A stretch of 64,000 bases of DNA. It comes from Candidatus Acidiferrum typicum (GTDB lineage: Bacteria > Acidobacteriota > Terriglobia > Acidiferrales > UBA7541). Position numbers and translations under genes: made by a program. This document shows positions 34,374 through 43,754 of this stretch, in pieces; the stretch's first letter is position 1, and each line of letters starts with the position of its first letter. The stretch is from contig DLMH01000196.1 in assembly GCA_002478115.1 (NCBI GenBank), positions 26,161 to 90,160 on the forward strand. Direction: 5' to 3'. Under the pieces are notes generated by a model that saw only the letters and a program-made list of their open reading frames with translations, made no database searches and was not told the DNA's origin.

Positions 34374-34928
34374 TTACTTTTGCAGTCCGTCAATCGCCGC
34401 GAGCACGTCGTCGCTGTGCGTCTTCACGTCCACATCGGTCCAGACTTTTCGCACCGTGCCGCTCGGATCGATCAGGAAGGTGTGACGGGCGGAGAGCTTG
34501 GCGACACCCAGGTTCATGATCGAATCGTATTTCTCGGAGACTTCCTTTTTGGTGTCGGCCAGCAGCTTGAAGTTCAGCCCTTCCTTGGCGCAGAACTCCT
34601 GGTGGCTCTTTTCATCCTGGACGCTGACGCCGAGGATGACGGCATTCTTGGCGTCGTACTTGGCCAAGTCGCGCTGGAAATTGTGAGCTTCGATGGTGCA
34701 ACCGGTGGTCATGTCCTTGGGATAGAAGTACAGCACCACCCATTTGCCCTTGAAATCGTGCAGGCTGATGGCCTTGCCTTCCTGATTATTCAGCGTGAAG
34801 TCCGGCGCGGCGGAACCCACTGCCGGCGCCTTGTCCCCGGCGCGCGCGGTGAAGCTATAGAGAGCGACAATTCCGATCACGGCAATCACGGCAACAGCAA
34901 CGATAAGCATGCGTACGTTCCTCATCAT
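34374..34928 (-). CDS. Membrane-anchored Bcp/AhpC-type peroxiredoxin
   Basis: The protein has 184 residues. An N-terminal hydrophobic segment (about 5-28) is a signal anchor. The thioredoxin-fold domain has PDFTLNNQEGKAISLHDFKGKWVVLYFYPKDMTTGCTIEA, with the peroxidatic C77 in TTGCT. The usual Bcp second cysteine five residues later is His here; another cysteine, C113, could resolve the disulfide. It reduces peroxides in the periplasm. The ATG at 34928 (an ATG at 34925 follows directly) is preceded on the coding strand by about 8 T and about 11 G, a homopolymeric pair standing where the Shine-Dalgarno should be, noted separately as a finding. Confidence 0.92.
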   Translation of the reverse strand: MMRNVRMLIVAVAVIAVIGIVALYSFTARAGDKAPAVGSAAPDFTLNNQEGKAISLHDFKGKWVVLYFYPKDMTTGCTIEAHNFQRDLAKYDAKNAVILGVSVQDEKSHQEFCAKEGLNFKLLADTKKEVSEKYDSIMNLGVAKLSARHTFLIDPSGTVRKVWTDVDVKTHSDDVLAAIDGLQK

Positions 34929-35046
34929 CCCCCCCCCCCAAAAAAAATTAGCAGAATTGGCCCTGGTTGGTTACGAGAATGAGATGCGCTGGCGGGCTGG
35001 ATGGCTACAGCGAAGTTTGTGGGAATCCTGGGTGCGGCTAGAGCGG

Positions 35047-35469
35047 TTACTTCTTGACTTCCAGGGGTTTCGCCGCCGGCGCACTGTGCTTGGCGTAACG
35101 CTTGGCCTCAGGGCTGCGGGGGGTCCAGTCCTCGGGAGGAAAGGAAACCCGCCAGAAGCGCGCGTTGGGGCGGGCAAATTCGATCCCGATTTCCGGTATC
35201 TGCTCTTCCCCGGGGTTGATGTCTTTCACGGTACAGACGAGATCTTCGCCGGTCCCCACATGGTTGACACTCAAAACCTGCCCAACGATCACAGGTTCAC
35301 GAAGCAAGATCAGGGCACCGTGGGCATTCACCACCAGGGTCGTGGCGCGTTCGTTGAACGCCGAGCCGTTGGCACGCTCGCCGGAAACGATGATGGACAC
35401 GGACAGGACGATGCGCTGGCTGCGGCGCTGATGGGCGACCCCTCCCGGGCGCGCATTCTGCGTGATCAC
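35047..35469 (-). CDS. PilZ-like domain protein
   Basis: I chose GTG 35469, which has AGGAGG about 11 bases upstream; an ATG at 35628 would add 53 residues with no recognisable character. The 140-residue product opens with HQRRSQRIVLSVSIIVSG, the RxxxR-type c-di-GMP motif of PilZ proteins in degraded form, then ATTLVVNAHGALILL (the DxSxxG-type block, here N-A-H-G). The remainder, VLSVNHVGTGEDLVCTVKDI, matches PilZ strands. It probably binds or once bound c-di-GMP. No diguanylate cyclase is adjacent. Confidence 0.65.
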   Translation of the reverse strand: MITQNARPGGVAHQRRSQRIVLSVSIIVSGERANGSAFNERATTLVVNAHGALILLREPVIVGQVLSVNHVGTGEDLVCTVKDINPGEEQIPEIGIEFARPNARFWRVSFPPEDWTPRSPEAKRYAKHSAPAAKPLEVKK

Positions 35470-36095
35470 GCTCAAGGCTCCCTCCTGGGAGTATCTGCTT
35501 GCATGAGAAGAGCCAATGGAGCGCGGGCACTGTGAAACGATGCCGGAGCTGCCGAAGATGAGCAAACTCTGAGCCACGGTTCCGCGACCCCTTGCCGCCG
35601 TGAAGCCATTCGTGGGAATCGCCTGCATTTATGGGAGTAACGCGAGCTTTGGCTCCTCAGGAATGGACGCTTTCCGCGCGGAAAGCAACGCCAAGGCACG
35701 GTGACTGGAGAAGTAACAAATTTCTGCAGGAAGAAGTCCCAGCGGGAAGAGAAGCGGCAATGTGCGGAATCGGGACGGGTTGTGCCAACCAGGGAATGGC
35801 TACGGCCAGTGTTACAGGTCGCAGCAAGTAATCAGTGGAATCGTCGGCAAGGCATTGCTGTCCTCCATGGTCATCAATCTTCAATGTTTCTCCATCGATT
35901 TGTTTCTTCGCACGTCCCCTCTTCGCCACGCTGTGCAGGTATCCGGGGAGTGTCGGATAGACCACCTTCGGAACTCCGCGAAACAGCGGGCGTACTATCC
36001 TCTACAATACTAAGGCAAGGTATGCAGGGTTCGGTGCCGCGACGCTCTTCGCGCTGAATCCTCTTCAACACCAATAGTGTCTCCATCGAGCGCCA
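35470..36095. other. Intergenic region with a perfect 18-bp palindrome, no gene seen
   Basis: No convincing reading frame on either strand. Frames of 80-120 codons are present but low in hydrophobic or domain character. A perfect palindrome, GCTTTCCGCGCGGAAAGC, occupies 35669-35686, upstream of both the PilZ gene and the next plus-strand gene. I see no riboswitch consensus. Confidence 0.5.
35669..35686. promoter_or_regulatory. Perfect 18-bp palindrome, candidate operator or hairpin
   Basis: GCTTTCCGC/GCGGAAAGC is exactly self-complementary with no loop, more like a protein-binding site than a terminator. It lies 200 bp upstream of the chosen PilZ start. No regulator gene is near. Confidence 0.35.
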
Positions 36096-37805
36096 ATGCC
36101 GGATATAGATTTCTCCTCTTTAAGCCCAATCACTGAGCCGGGCATCGCTATCCTGGTTGCACTGCTGGCGTGCCTGCTGGCCTTCGTCTGGCCGAAGGGG
36201 TCGGAGCGTGTGTTCCGCGCGGTGGAAAGACCACTTTCCCGCTTTGCGGCGCACAAGATTCTGGCGGTCGTCACGATATTCTTTGCGGTTCTGGCGGTTC
36301 GCCTCGCTCTTCTCCCGCTGGTTCAGGTTCCCACGCCCGGCATTCACGACGAATTCAGCTACCTGCTTTTGGGGGATACCGTGGCGCACGGCCGGCTGGC
36401 CAATCCGACCCATGTGATGTGGCGAAGCTTCGAAACGTTCCACGTGTTGTGGTTTCCCACTTACGCTTCGAAGTATCCGCCGGCGCAAGGGGCGGTACTC
36501 GCGCTGGGGCAATTGCTGGGTCATCCGTGGATTGGCGTGCTGCTGAGCGCGGCCGCCATGTGTGCCGCCATCGTCTGGATGTTGCAGGCGTGGATGCCCG
36601 CGCGGTGGGCATTTCTCGCCGGCGTCCTGGCAGCCATCAAGCTTTGCATTGTCTGTTACTGGATGAATAGCTATTGGGGCGGCGCGGTTGCGGCGTTTGC
36701 GGGCGCGCTGGTCCTTGGTGCGCTGGCGCGTATCTTGCGGCGCCCGACAATCACGCTCAGTGTCTTGCTCGGCCTTGGCATAGCAATTCTTGCCAACAGC
36801 CGGCCCTACGAAGGCTTGTTCTTCTGCCTTCCCGTGGCGTTTGTGCTGCTCCGCTGGATTCTTGGAAAAACAAAATACGGCCGGACCTGGCCTCAGCCTG
36901 CCCTGCGTGTTGTCCTTCCCGTTCTTGTAATCCTGCTGGCGACGTTTCTGTTCATGGGCTATTACAACTGGCGCGTGACCGGCAGCCCGTTCGTGCCTCC
37001 GTTTGTTACCGCGGCCCACACCTACGAGCGCTTCGCCAATTTCATCTGGCAGAAACCCGCGCCCATGATTCACTACAACAATCAGGAAATGGAACTGTTT
37101 TACAACGAGTGGGCGCGCAGCAACTACACTCGCACGTGGGACACTTTGGAAGACGTGAGCGTGGACAAGCTGTATCGATGCCAGGCGGTCTACACCTGGC
37201 TGGCGCTGCTGCTCGTTTTGCCCGGGCTGCTTTTTCTGTACCGCGACAAACGCATGCGATTTCTTCTCGTGATTCTGCTCTTTGTGCTTCTGGCCTATTT
37301 CGTTACCACCTGGCCGAATCCACATTACATTGCCCCGGTCACGTGCATCCTCTTCGGGGTCATCGTCCAGGCCATGCGCCACCTGCGGCAGATGCGCCTT
37401 TGGAAGCGGCCCGTCGGCGCGGCTCTTTCGCGCGCCGTCGTTTTGCTCCTAATTCTCGATGTTTCGCAATTCGCGGCCACCGGCTATGGTGATCCGATGG
37501 GTTGGGGCGGAGGCGGATTGCAGCGGCGCGTGGAAATCCAGAAGCAGCTTGACCATACTCCCGGAAAACACCTCGTGATCGTTAACTATGAGGGTGTGCA
37601 TAGCTTCCATGACGAGTGGGTTTACAATGGCGCGGACATTGATGGCTCGAAAGTGGTTTGGGCGCGCGATCTTGGCCCGGAACAGAATGCGAATTTGATC
37701 AACTACTTCAAGGATCGCACCGTCTGGATCGTCAAAGCGGGCATTGAAAGCGCGCCGCTGGCTCACTTTACCGAAGATTCCTCTAGCGCGCCCCCCGCGC
37801 CCTGA
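36096..37805 (+). CDS. Large polytopic GT39-like glycosyltransferase membrane protein
   Basis: The protein has 569 residues and about 11 membrane helices. After TM2 a periplasmic loop reads PTPGIHDEFSYLLLGDTVAHGRL, with an acidic DE as in GT39/PMT-type transferases, then FHVLWFPTYASKYPPAQGAVLAL, resembling the KYPP-type second block. The C-terminal 130 residues are soluble. It probably uses a lipid-phosphate sugar donor at the outer face of the inner membrane; the acceptor is unknown. No transferase partner is adjacent. Its 3' end has the Pro/Ala tail SSSAPPAP. Confidence 0.75.
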   Translation: MPDIDFSSLSPITEPGIAILVALLACLLAFVWPKGSERVFRAVERPLSRFAAHKILAVVTIFFAVLAVRLALLPLVQVPTPGIHDEFSYLLLGDTVAHGRLANPTHVMWRSFETFHVLWFPTYASKYPPAQGAVLALGQLLGHPWIGVLLSAAAMCAAIVWMLQAWMPARWAFLAGVLAAIKLCIVCYWMNSYWGGAVAAFAGALVLGALARILRRPTITLSVLLGLGIAILANSRPYEGLFFCLPVAFVLLRWILGKTKYGRTWPQPALRVVLPVLVILLATFLFMGYYNWRVTGSPFVPPFVTAAHTYERFANFIWQKPAPMIHYNNQEMELFYNEWARSNYTRTWDTLEDVSVDKLYRCQAVYTWLALLLVLPGLLFLYRDKRMRFLLVILLFVLLAYFVTTWPNPHYIAPVTCILFGVIVQAMRHLRQMRLWKRPVGAALSRAVVLLLILDVSQFAATGYGDPMGWGGGGLQRRVEIQKQLDHTPGKHLVIVNYEGVHSFHDEWVYNGADIDGSKVVWARDLGPEQNANLINYFKDRTVWIVKAGIESAPLAHFTEDSSSAPPAP

Positions 37806-37893
37806 ACGGGGCAAATTTCGCGCGGGCAGACCTTCGAGCAGAACCAGCGCGCGTCGCTGGCCCGCCCCGCGCAAAGTTTTTCGATTTAACGGA

Positions 37894-39444
37894 CTACCAG
37901 CCCTTGCGGTACTCCCGCTTCAGGTAGTCGTTGGCTTGCGGCACGTTGGTGATGCGCATGTTCGCAGCGTCGTACTCGAGCTTCTTTCCGCTGCGCAGCG
38001 AAACCACGCCCAGCAACATCGTCTCCGTGAGTCTCGCGGCATACTCGAATGGGCAGGACGCTTCCGTCTTTCCCTTGGCCGCGTTCACCCAGTTCATCTC
38101 GTGCTCTTCCTTCTCGATTCGCGCCAGCTTCTGCGGAGGCTTGCCCGCCGAATCCTGCAGCGACTTCGGCAACAGCCGCGGATTCGCGCCGTAGGTGTCG
38201 TGCATCAGCTTGCCCTTGCTTCCGATCAGCAGCGCGCCGCCCTCTTTCTTCAGTTCTTCTTCGCCGATTTCTTCCGGCTTGCGCGGCATCAGTCCGCCGT
38301 CATACCAGGTGAGTTTCACCGGTGGCATCGAATCGCGCGCCGCGAACTCATAGAAGGTCATCGTGGCGGTCGGGTAGGAAGCGCCGTTGAATGGCGAGGA
38401 CACCGTCTCAATGCTGGTTGGCAGGCCCAGCTTCAGGCTCCACATGGTCACGTCGAGCAAGTGGGCACCCATGTCGCCGATCGCGCCGCAGCCCCAATCG
38501 ATCCAGCCGCGCCAGTTGAATGGGTGATAGATCGGGTGATACGGCACGACAGGTCCCACACCCAGGAACAGGTCCCACGATAGTGTGTCCGGGATGGGAT
38601 AGCTGCCCATCGCCGCCGCGAGCCGCTCGTCCACTCCTCCCTTGTTCCACGGAAGCGCATCGAGCGCTTCCTTTGTGGCCGCTTGCGGGCGAGGCACGCC
38701 CTGCGGCCAGAATCCCACGGGGCGATCCGTCCACACATGAACTTCGCGTACTTCGCCGATCGCGCCGGCCCAGATGTATTCCACCGCGGTGCGCGCGGCA
38801 TCCAGCGAGTGGCCCTGGTTGCCCATCTGCGTGGCCAGCTTGGTTTCCTTCGCGCGCTTCGCCAATTGGCGCGCTTCGTCCACCGACCAGCACAGCGGTT
38901 TTTGCACGTACACGTGCTTGTTCAGATCCATCGCGGCCAAGGCAATTGGAGTGTGCATGTGGTCCGGCGTGGCCACGACGACAGCGTCAATGTCCTTCTG
39001 CTGTTCCAGCATCTTGCGATAGTCGGAATAACGTTTTGCCTTCGGGACCAGGTCGTTCTTCAGATGGAAAATGGCTTCGAGGCGCCCTTTGGCTTTCTCC
39101 GCTTCCGCCTGGGACATTGCGGCGCCGGTATCGCCCGGGTGGTCGATATGGCCCTTCAAGTTGGAAGCGTCCGTATCCAGCCGCGAAAGATTCTTGTCCG
39201 TGTAGCCCCAGTCCACATCGCAGAGCGCCACGATGTTCTGGCTGGCCAGGTTGATCAAATTGCTGCGGCCCATGCCGCCCACGCCCACGCAGGCGATATT
39301 CAACATATCGCTCGGCGGGGTAAAGCCGCGTCCCAGAACGTGCCTCGGCAAAATCGTGAATGCTGCCCCGCTCACGGCCGCTTTTTCGATAAAACTGCGC
39401 CGCGTCATTTCGTTCTTTTCCGCCATTTCCTTTTTCTCGGTCAT
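37894..39444 (-). CDS. Tat-exported Gfo/Idh/MocA-family oxidoreductase
   Basis: The protein has 516 residues from the ATG at 39444, preceded by GGAGGAG. A twin-arginine signal, [20 protein letters not shown] (about 12-31), precedes the NAD-binding fold [20 protein letters not shown] (GxGxxG). [31 protein letters not shown] is the dehydrogenase EKP-type block, here QKP. The C-terminal domain has [26 protein letters not shown] text. The family oxidises or rearranges sugars using tightly bound NAD; an exported form suggests polysaccharide or glycan processing outside the cytoplasm. It stands alone between a membrane protein and a protease. Confidence 0.92.
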   Translation of the reverse strand: MTEKKEMAEKNEMTRRSFIEKAAVSGAAFTILPRHVLGRGFTPPSDMLNIACVGVGGMGRSNLINLASQNIVALCDVDWGYTDKNLSRLDTDASNLKGHIDHPGDTGAAMSQAEAEKAKGRLEAIFHLKNDLVPKAKRYSDYRKMLEQQKDIDAVVVATPDHMHTPIALAAMDLNKHVYVQKPLCWSVDEARQLAKRAKETKLATQMGNQGHSLDAARTAVEYIWAGAIGEVREVHVWTDRPVGFWPQGVPRPQAATKEALDALPWNKGGVDERLAAAMGSYPIPDTLSWDLFLGVGPVVPYHPIYHPFNWRGWIDWGCGAIGDMGAHLLDVTMWSLKLGLPTSIETVSSPFNGASYPTATMTFYEFAARDSMPPVKLTWYDGGLMPRKPEEIGEEELKKEGGALLIGSKGKLMHDTYGANPRLLPKSLQDSAGKPPQKLARIEKEEHEMNWVNAAKGKTEASCPFEYAARLTETMLLGVVSLRSGKKLEYDAANMRITNVPQANDYLKREYRKGW

Positions 39445-39719
39445 TCGCTCCTCCGTTGGACAACCCGGCATTATGCCGCGTTGCGCGCCACTTTGCGACA
39501 ACTAACTTCGCCGCTGAAATAGTTTCGGCCCTGCTCGCCTCTCACTTTCTATTGGACAGAAGTGCGCCGGATGGGGGCTGGCTTCCCGCGTATCCTGCCT
39601 GGCGTGAATCGTTGCCACTCACGGTCCCCAACTGCGGCAGGTTTCCTCTGCCAATTGCTACCCACACGCGCCCGCCAGATATGCAAGGCCGTGCTTAACA
39701 GGAATTATAGGAGCGCGGG

Positions 39720-41174
39720 TTAGTGAGTGGAATTCGATGTTGGCACATGGGCTGCCGTAGCCGAGCGACGAAACGTCACGACGACAACGACTTCGGAATC
39801 GCTGTCCGCCCCGCCCCGTCTTCCCGGCGCAAAATGCCACTGGTGGGCGGCGGCGACGGTTGCCAGAGTGAGTGATTCCGGGCCCCGCACGACTTCGATG
39901 GAATCGACCTGACCTTGTGAGTCGACCTGCTCGCACAAAATCACGCTGCCCTCGGCCAGCTTTGTCTGCGAGGATTCCGGTTCCGGGGCAACAATAGGCT
40001 GCGCTCCCCGCTCCGGCACATCTGTCAACCGTGCTTCATAACTGTTTCCCTGCGGCGCGCGGACAGACGTCAACGAACCCGGAAATTGAAAGACGATTCC
40101 AATTCTCGTCTCCACCACTTCTTCGCCGGAGCGGGCTGGTAGAAAAGTCCAGGTCTGCACTGCGGCGAGAGCTTTTTCCAGAAATGGGTTTTCCCCGCCC
40201 CGTATTCGTATGTCTCCCAGTCTCCCGCTGCTCTCGACAAGCGCATCGAGCACAACCTCGCCTCCGGAGAAAACTTCGGCGGGGTAGGGCGCGGCAACCA
40301 GGGAAAGTGGTGCGGGCGCGGAAAATTGTTTGCTGTGCGCTGCATCCGGCTCCACGCGCGATGAAGACCCCGAAACTCCCTGCCAAGCGATGCCCTTTTG
40401 CAACAGCAAGGCGATGGCGTAGTGAATGGGCACGACCGCTCCCATACCGGTGGTCTGTCTTTGCATGGCGTTCACCATGGCCATGGTGCCTCCATGCAGC
40501 CAGCGTCCTTCGACCAGGCCCACCACCTCATGCGATTCGCTGGAGATCACGGGCGCTCCGCTATCACCAAGAAGAACATCGTGGTTGAAGAGAAAGATTT
40601 CCGTGTCCGGTCGCCCCTTGTCGAGCTGAGTAAACCGGTATTCAATGACTTCTCCTGCCGGGCGGTCCTCAAGGAGCGCATCAAATGTATAAGGGTTTTT
40701 CAGCCGCGAAGGGCGCAATGCATCGGCCAGCACTTCGTGGGCCTGCTCGGGCCTGCGCGTCGCCAGTCGCAGGAAATTTACCGCGTATTTTCCTTCAAAG
40801 GGATTCGGCGTGGCCCGCAGCACTGCCACGTCGTGGTCCTGGTCCGCGATCACCACGGCAACTTTCACCAATCGCGGCGGTGCCATCGGCAACTGCAGGA
40901 GAATATAAGGTTGCGCATCGTGCAGTTGGCTCAATACGTGCGCCGCGGTGATGAGATAACCCTCTTTATTAATGAAGAAAGCGTTGCCATAAAAGATGTA
41001 GTGGTAGCCTCGTTCGGAGGGCGACTGATCGACAGGGTAAACGATGGGGCAAATGGCCGCGGAGAGCAGGGTGCCGGTTCCCGGCTTGTCGGAAGTGGCT
41101 CTTGTTGTTCGTGGAGACAGCAGGAGAAAAATCACGGCGAGAGAACCGAGGCCCGCTTTGCGGAATGAGCTCAT
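39720..41174 (-). CDS. Trypsin-like serine protease with two TonB-C-like repeats
   Basis: The protein has 484 residues from the ATG at 41174, with a signal peptide (about 5-27). The N-terminal half is a chymotrypsin-fold protease with His in LITAAHVL, Asp in DHDVAVL and Ser in LLGDSGAPV. The C-terminal half holds two domains like the TonB energy-transducer C-terminus: VLDALVESSGRLGDIRIRGG followed by ALAAVQTWTFLPA, and LCEQVDSQGQVDSIEVVRGP followed by AAAHQWHFAPG. In acidobacteria such TonB-C copies appear in many exported proteins and need not contact receptors. It probably degrades or processes envelope proteins. No partner gene is beside it. Confidence 0.85.
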   Translation of the reverse strand: MSSFRKAGLGSLAVIFLLLSPRTTRATSDKPGTGTLLSAAICPIVYPVDQSPSERGYHYIFYGNAFFINKEGYLITAAHVLSQLHDAQPYILLQLPMAPPRLVKVAVVIADQDHDVAVLRATPNPFEGKYAVNFLRLATRRPEQAHEVLADALRPSRLKNPYTFDALLEDRPAGEVIEYRFTQLDKGRPDTEIFLFNHDVLLGDSGAPVISSESHEVVGLVEGRWLHGGTMAMVNAMQRQTTGMGAVVPIHYAIALLLQKGIAWQGVSGSSSRVEPDAAHSKQFSAPAPLSLVAAPYPAEVFSGGEVVLDALVESSGRLGDIRIRGGENPFLEKALAAVQTWTFLPARSGEEVVETRIGIVFQFPGSLTSVRAPQGNSYEARLTDVPERGAQPIVAPEPESSQTKLAEGSVILCEQVDSQGQVDSIEVVRGPESLTLATVAAAHQWHFAPGRRGGADSDSEVVVVVTFRRSATAAHVPTSNSTH

Positions 41175-41503
41175 GGCATGGAATCCCCGCCGGCGCCCGT
41201 CGTCCATTTCAGATCGAGAAGAATACTCCGTGAGCAAGTTGAGGCAACGGCCGGGCCGGCCCTGTTTCCTCCTGGCTCAACTAGCATAACCGTTCGTGAC
41301 TGCCGCGCAATTGGCCGTTGGGACAGTGTTGTCAAGAAGTTCCGACTCGCTGGCAGGAGCGATTCCGCTGCGGAACGGACTACCCTATCACTCTGTTCCG
41401 TCAGCATCGAGCTGAGAGAGAATTTCCGAAGTCACGCCCCGGTTTTCAACGTGGCACACAATTATCTCAACATTGGGGGGATGAATCGTCGAAGGGCTGC
41501 GGA

Positions 41504-42199
41504 TTATGGCGGGGCGAGCTGCCCGCTTGCACGAATCAGGTTAACGGCGTCGTGACGGCTCGCCGCTTCCATCTGTCGCATGACTCGGCGTATATGATTC
41601 TTCACTGTGAACTGAGACAAATTCAGGTTTGCTGCGATTTCCTTATTCGTCAGGCCGTTAGCCACAAGCCGGATGAGTTGGAGTTGCCGGGGAGTGAGGG
41701 CCTTCCGATCGCCATTCTGCGGATCCGATGTTTCGAGTCTCTCCTGTTTCTTTTTGCTCAGATGTTGTATCAGAGTCATGCAAAGGCTCGGAGGACAAGT
41801 GGCTTCGCCGCGGACAGCGGCACGCACCGCGGCGACGATCTCCACGGCCGAGGCGTCCTTGAGCAGGTAACCGCAAATCCCCAGGAAGACCGCCTTCAAA
41901 AAGACGTCTGGGTCCTCGTTCATGCCGAAAAGAAGCAGCTTGACTCCCGCGTCTTGGTCGAGGACGTCGTGCAAAAAAGTCGAGCGGGCCGTGTTGTCAA
42001 AGCAATCCGTCAAGACAACATCACAATGCGAGGAGATTATCTCGTCCTTAATGCTTTCCGAACGGCGGTTCACGCCGACTACGTTAATCTCCGAGCGCTT
42101 TCTCAGGAGCCGCGCCAGAGTGTCGCGCAGCAATCGATTTTCGGTCAAGAGGTAGACGCTAACTTGCGGGGATAACTTGAAGTCATCTGTCTGTCCCAT
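41504..42199 (-). CDS. NarL/LuxR-type response regulator, atypical receiver
   Basis: The protein has 231 residues from the ATG at 42199 (GAGGG just upstream); a GTG at 42205 is possible. The receiver has the phospho-acceptor D65 in VVLTDCFDN and the lysine in GYLLKDAS, but the N-terminal acidic pair is replaced by LTEN (residues 18-21), so metal binding may be weakened. The LuxR HTH is LTPRQLQLIRLVANGLTNKEIAANLNLSQFTVKNHI (about 165-205). No sensor kinase is adjacent. It may work without phosphorylation, or with a distant kinase. Divergent from the 42471 remnant. Confidence 0.9.
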   Translation of the reverse strand: MGQTDDFKLSPQVSVYLLTENRLLRDTLARLLRKRSEINVVGVNRRSESIKDEIISSHCDVVLTDCFDNTARSTFLHDVLDQDAGVKLLLFGMNEDPDVFLKAVFLGICGYLLKDASAVEIVAAVRAAVRGEATCPPSLCMTLIQHLSKKKQERLETSDPQNGDRKALTPRQLQLIRLVANGLTNKEIAANLNLSQFTVKNHIRRVMRQMEAASRHDAVNLIRASGQLAPP

Positions 42200-42470
42200 A
42201 TACACCCTCAGTTCAATTCATCCTTTCGAGAGGGCAAAACACCAGGCGCGGAGGAGGGGGGGGCGCAGAGGCACTTCACATATCTTGCAACAGGAGTCTA
42301 GTGGCAGGTTAAGCAGATGTCAAATAACTTTATATACGTCTAGCGAGTATAGACAAAAATGACCCAATTTGAAACGTACGGAGCTTGAAACGGCCTCGGT
42401 CCAGGCTTCAAGTGCCAATTCGACCACCTACTTTGAGTACTAATCAGGCTTAGTCCGTGCACCATTTTAG

Positions 42471-43148
42471 AACCTAGATGCAGAGAACATCACGCTCCCA
42501 GATGAAAGTTACGATGTTGTTTTTGCGCACGCCGTTCTACACCACTGTCGCAGCCCGCATAAGGCGGTGGGAGAAATGGTTCGCGTCGCCCGACGGCATG
42601 TCTTTTTTCTCGAGCCGAATGATTCGTGGGCGCTTCGGCTTCTGGTGCGCTTTAATCTTTCGTTTCCGTATGAGCTCGCGGCCGTGGCGGCCCACGAATT
42701 CGTTAAAGGTAGAATGCGAAATGGTCCAATTCCAAATTTTATTTACCGATGGACGGGGCACGAGGTGGAAAAGTGTGTGGCGGCCTATCATCCGGAGCGT
42801 AAAATCACCATCCACGCGCATCCATGCTGGGATTTCTACGTCAACGAATATGAGTTGCTGAATCGTAAGGAATCACGAGTCGCTCATGTAGCGGAAAGAG
42901 TCGGTCCGCGCAATCTCATTAGGTTTCTCCATGCAGCTCAGACCGCGTTGGACTGGCTCGCACTACTGCGGGCGCAAGGCAACAAGTTCTTCTGCGCCAT
43001 CTCCAAAGGCGAACTCCAACCATGGATTGAAACGCGCGACGGGCAGTTCTATTTGAGGAGAGAGGTCAAGAGTAGCTCAGGTCCGGCTGAGCCAAGGACG
43101 AGTAAGGTTGCCGCGCGGGTTGCAAGCACTGGGGTCGGGGAAAATTGA
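42471..43148 (+). pseudogene. N-terminally truncated SAM methyltransferase
   Basis: In this frame the sequence reads ITLPDESYDVVFAHAVLHHC then PHKAVGEMVRVARRHVFFLEP, a Methyltransf_11 segment (post-motif I and motif III). The frame is closed upstream by TAG at 42468-42470 and has no ATG before 42567, so motif I (the GxGxG SAM loop) and its preceding 50-60 residues are missing. From 42567 an ORF of 193 residues remains with a plausible C-terminal half (YRWTGHEVEKCVAAYHPERK). Without motif I, SAM binding is not expected. Together with the chimera that starts 43149, it looks like the edge of a rearranged glycan gene cluster. Confidence 0.7.
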
Positions 43149-43745
43149 ATGGCGACGAGTGTCCGATACAAGAGTGAGAGCACATCCCTGCCGGTTGCGA
43201 AATCGTTTCGCGTGCTGGACGTGCGCGTGGACGCGGTGCAAATCCCCGATGTCATCGGCCGGGTGGAGGAGTGGATCGCGCGCCGCGATGCGTGTCGCTA
43301 CATCGCCGTCACTGGCATGCACGGCGTCATGGAAGCACGGCAAAATGTGTACTTTCGGGAGGTCCCCAACAAAGCGGACTTGGTTGTTCCCGATGGTATG
43401 CCCCTGGTGTGGTGCGCGCGTTTGCGCGGCTACTTGCGCACTCTTTGGGAACTGGTGCAATCCATGCCTGAATATCGCGGCAATACCACTCTTATTTTTA
43501 CTCCCGACCATGGCCGGGGAAAAACTCCTCATCAATGGCGCGATCACGGCCAGAAAATCCCCGATTCCAAGTACATCTGGCTGGCCTTTCTTGGTCCAGA
43601 CACGCCCGCTCTCGGCGAGCGTTCCAAGGTTGCGCCCGTCACACAAAATCAGATTGCCGCCACTCTTGCGGCCCTTCTGGGGGAAGATTATGCGGCGGCT
43701 GTTCCCAAGGCAGGAAAGCCAATCACCGAGGTGCTCCCACATTGA
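43149..43745 (+). CDS. Chimeric gene: WecG/TagA/CpsF glycosyltransferase head fused to AlkP/sulfatase-like tail
   Basis: The 198-codon frame has two unrelated halves. Residues 20-95 (VRVDAVQIPDVIGRVEEWIA, VTGMHGVMEARQNVYFREVP, DLVVPDGMPLVWCARLRGY) are the start of a WecG/TagA/CpsF transferase. From about residue 96 (base 43434) it becomes LRTLWELVQSMPEYRGNTTL, then FTPDHGRGK, WRDHGQKIP and FLGPDTPALGER, which is the C-terminal end of an alkaline-phosphatase-superfamily phosphoesterase, including two metal-binding DHG sequences. Both halves lack most of their fold, so neither activity is likely. The fusion is in frame and shows a deletion joining two genes of the same orientation. Whether it is translated is unknown. 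Confidence 0.7.
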   Translation: MATSVRYKSESTSLPVAKSFRVLDVRVDAVQIPDVIGRVEEWIARRDACRYIAVTGMHGVMEARQNVYFREVPNKADLVVPDGMPLVWCARLRGYLRTLWELVQSMPEYRGNTTLIFTPDHGRGKTPHQWRDHGQKIPDSKYIWLAFLGPDTPALGERSKVAPVTQNQIAATLAALLGEDYAAAVPKAGKPITEVLPH

Positions 43746-43754
43746 ATGCTGGTC

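Noticed and set aside
35701-36057. Plus-strand frame of 118 codons before the GT39-like gene
   Set aside because: No hydrophobic or domain pattern, no ribosome site, and composition typical of random GC-rich frames.
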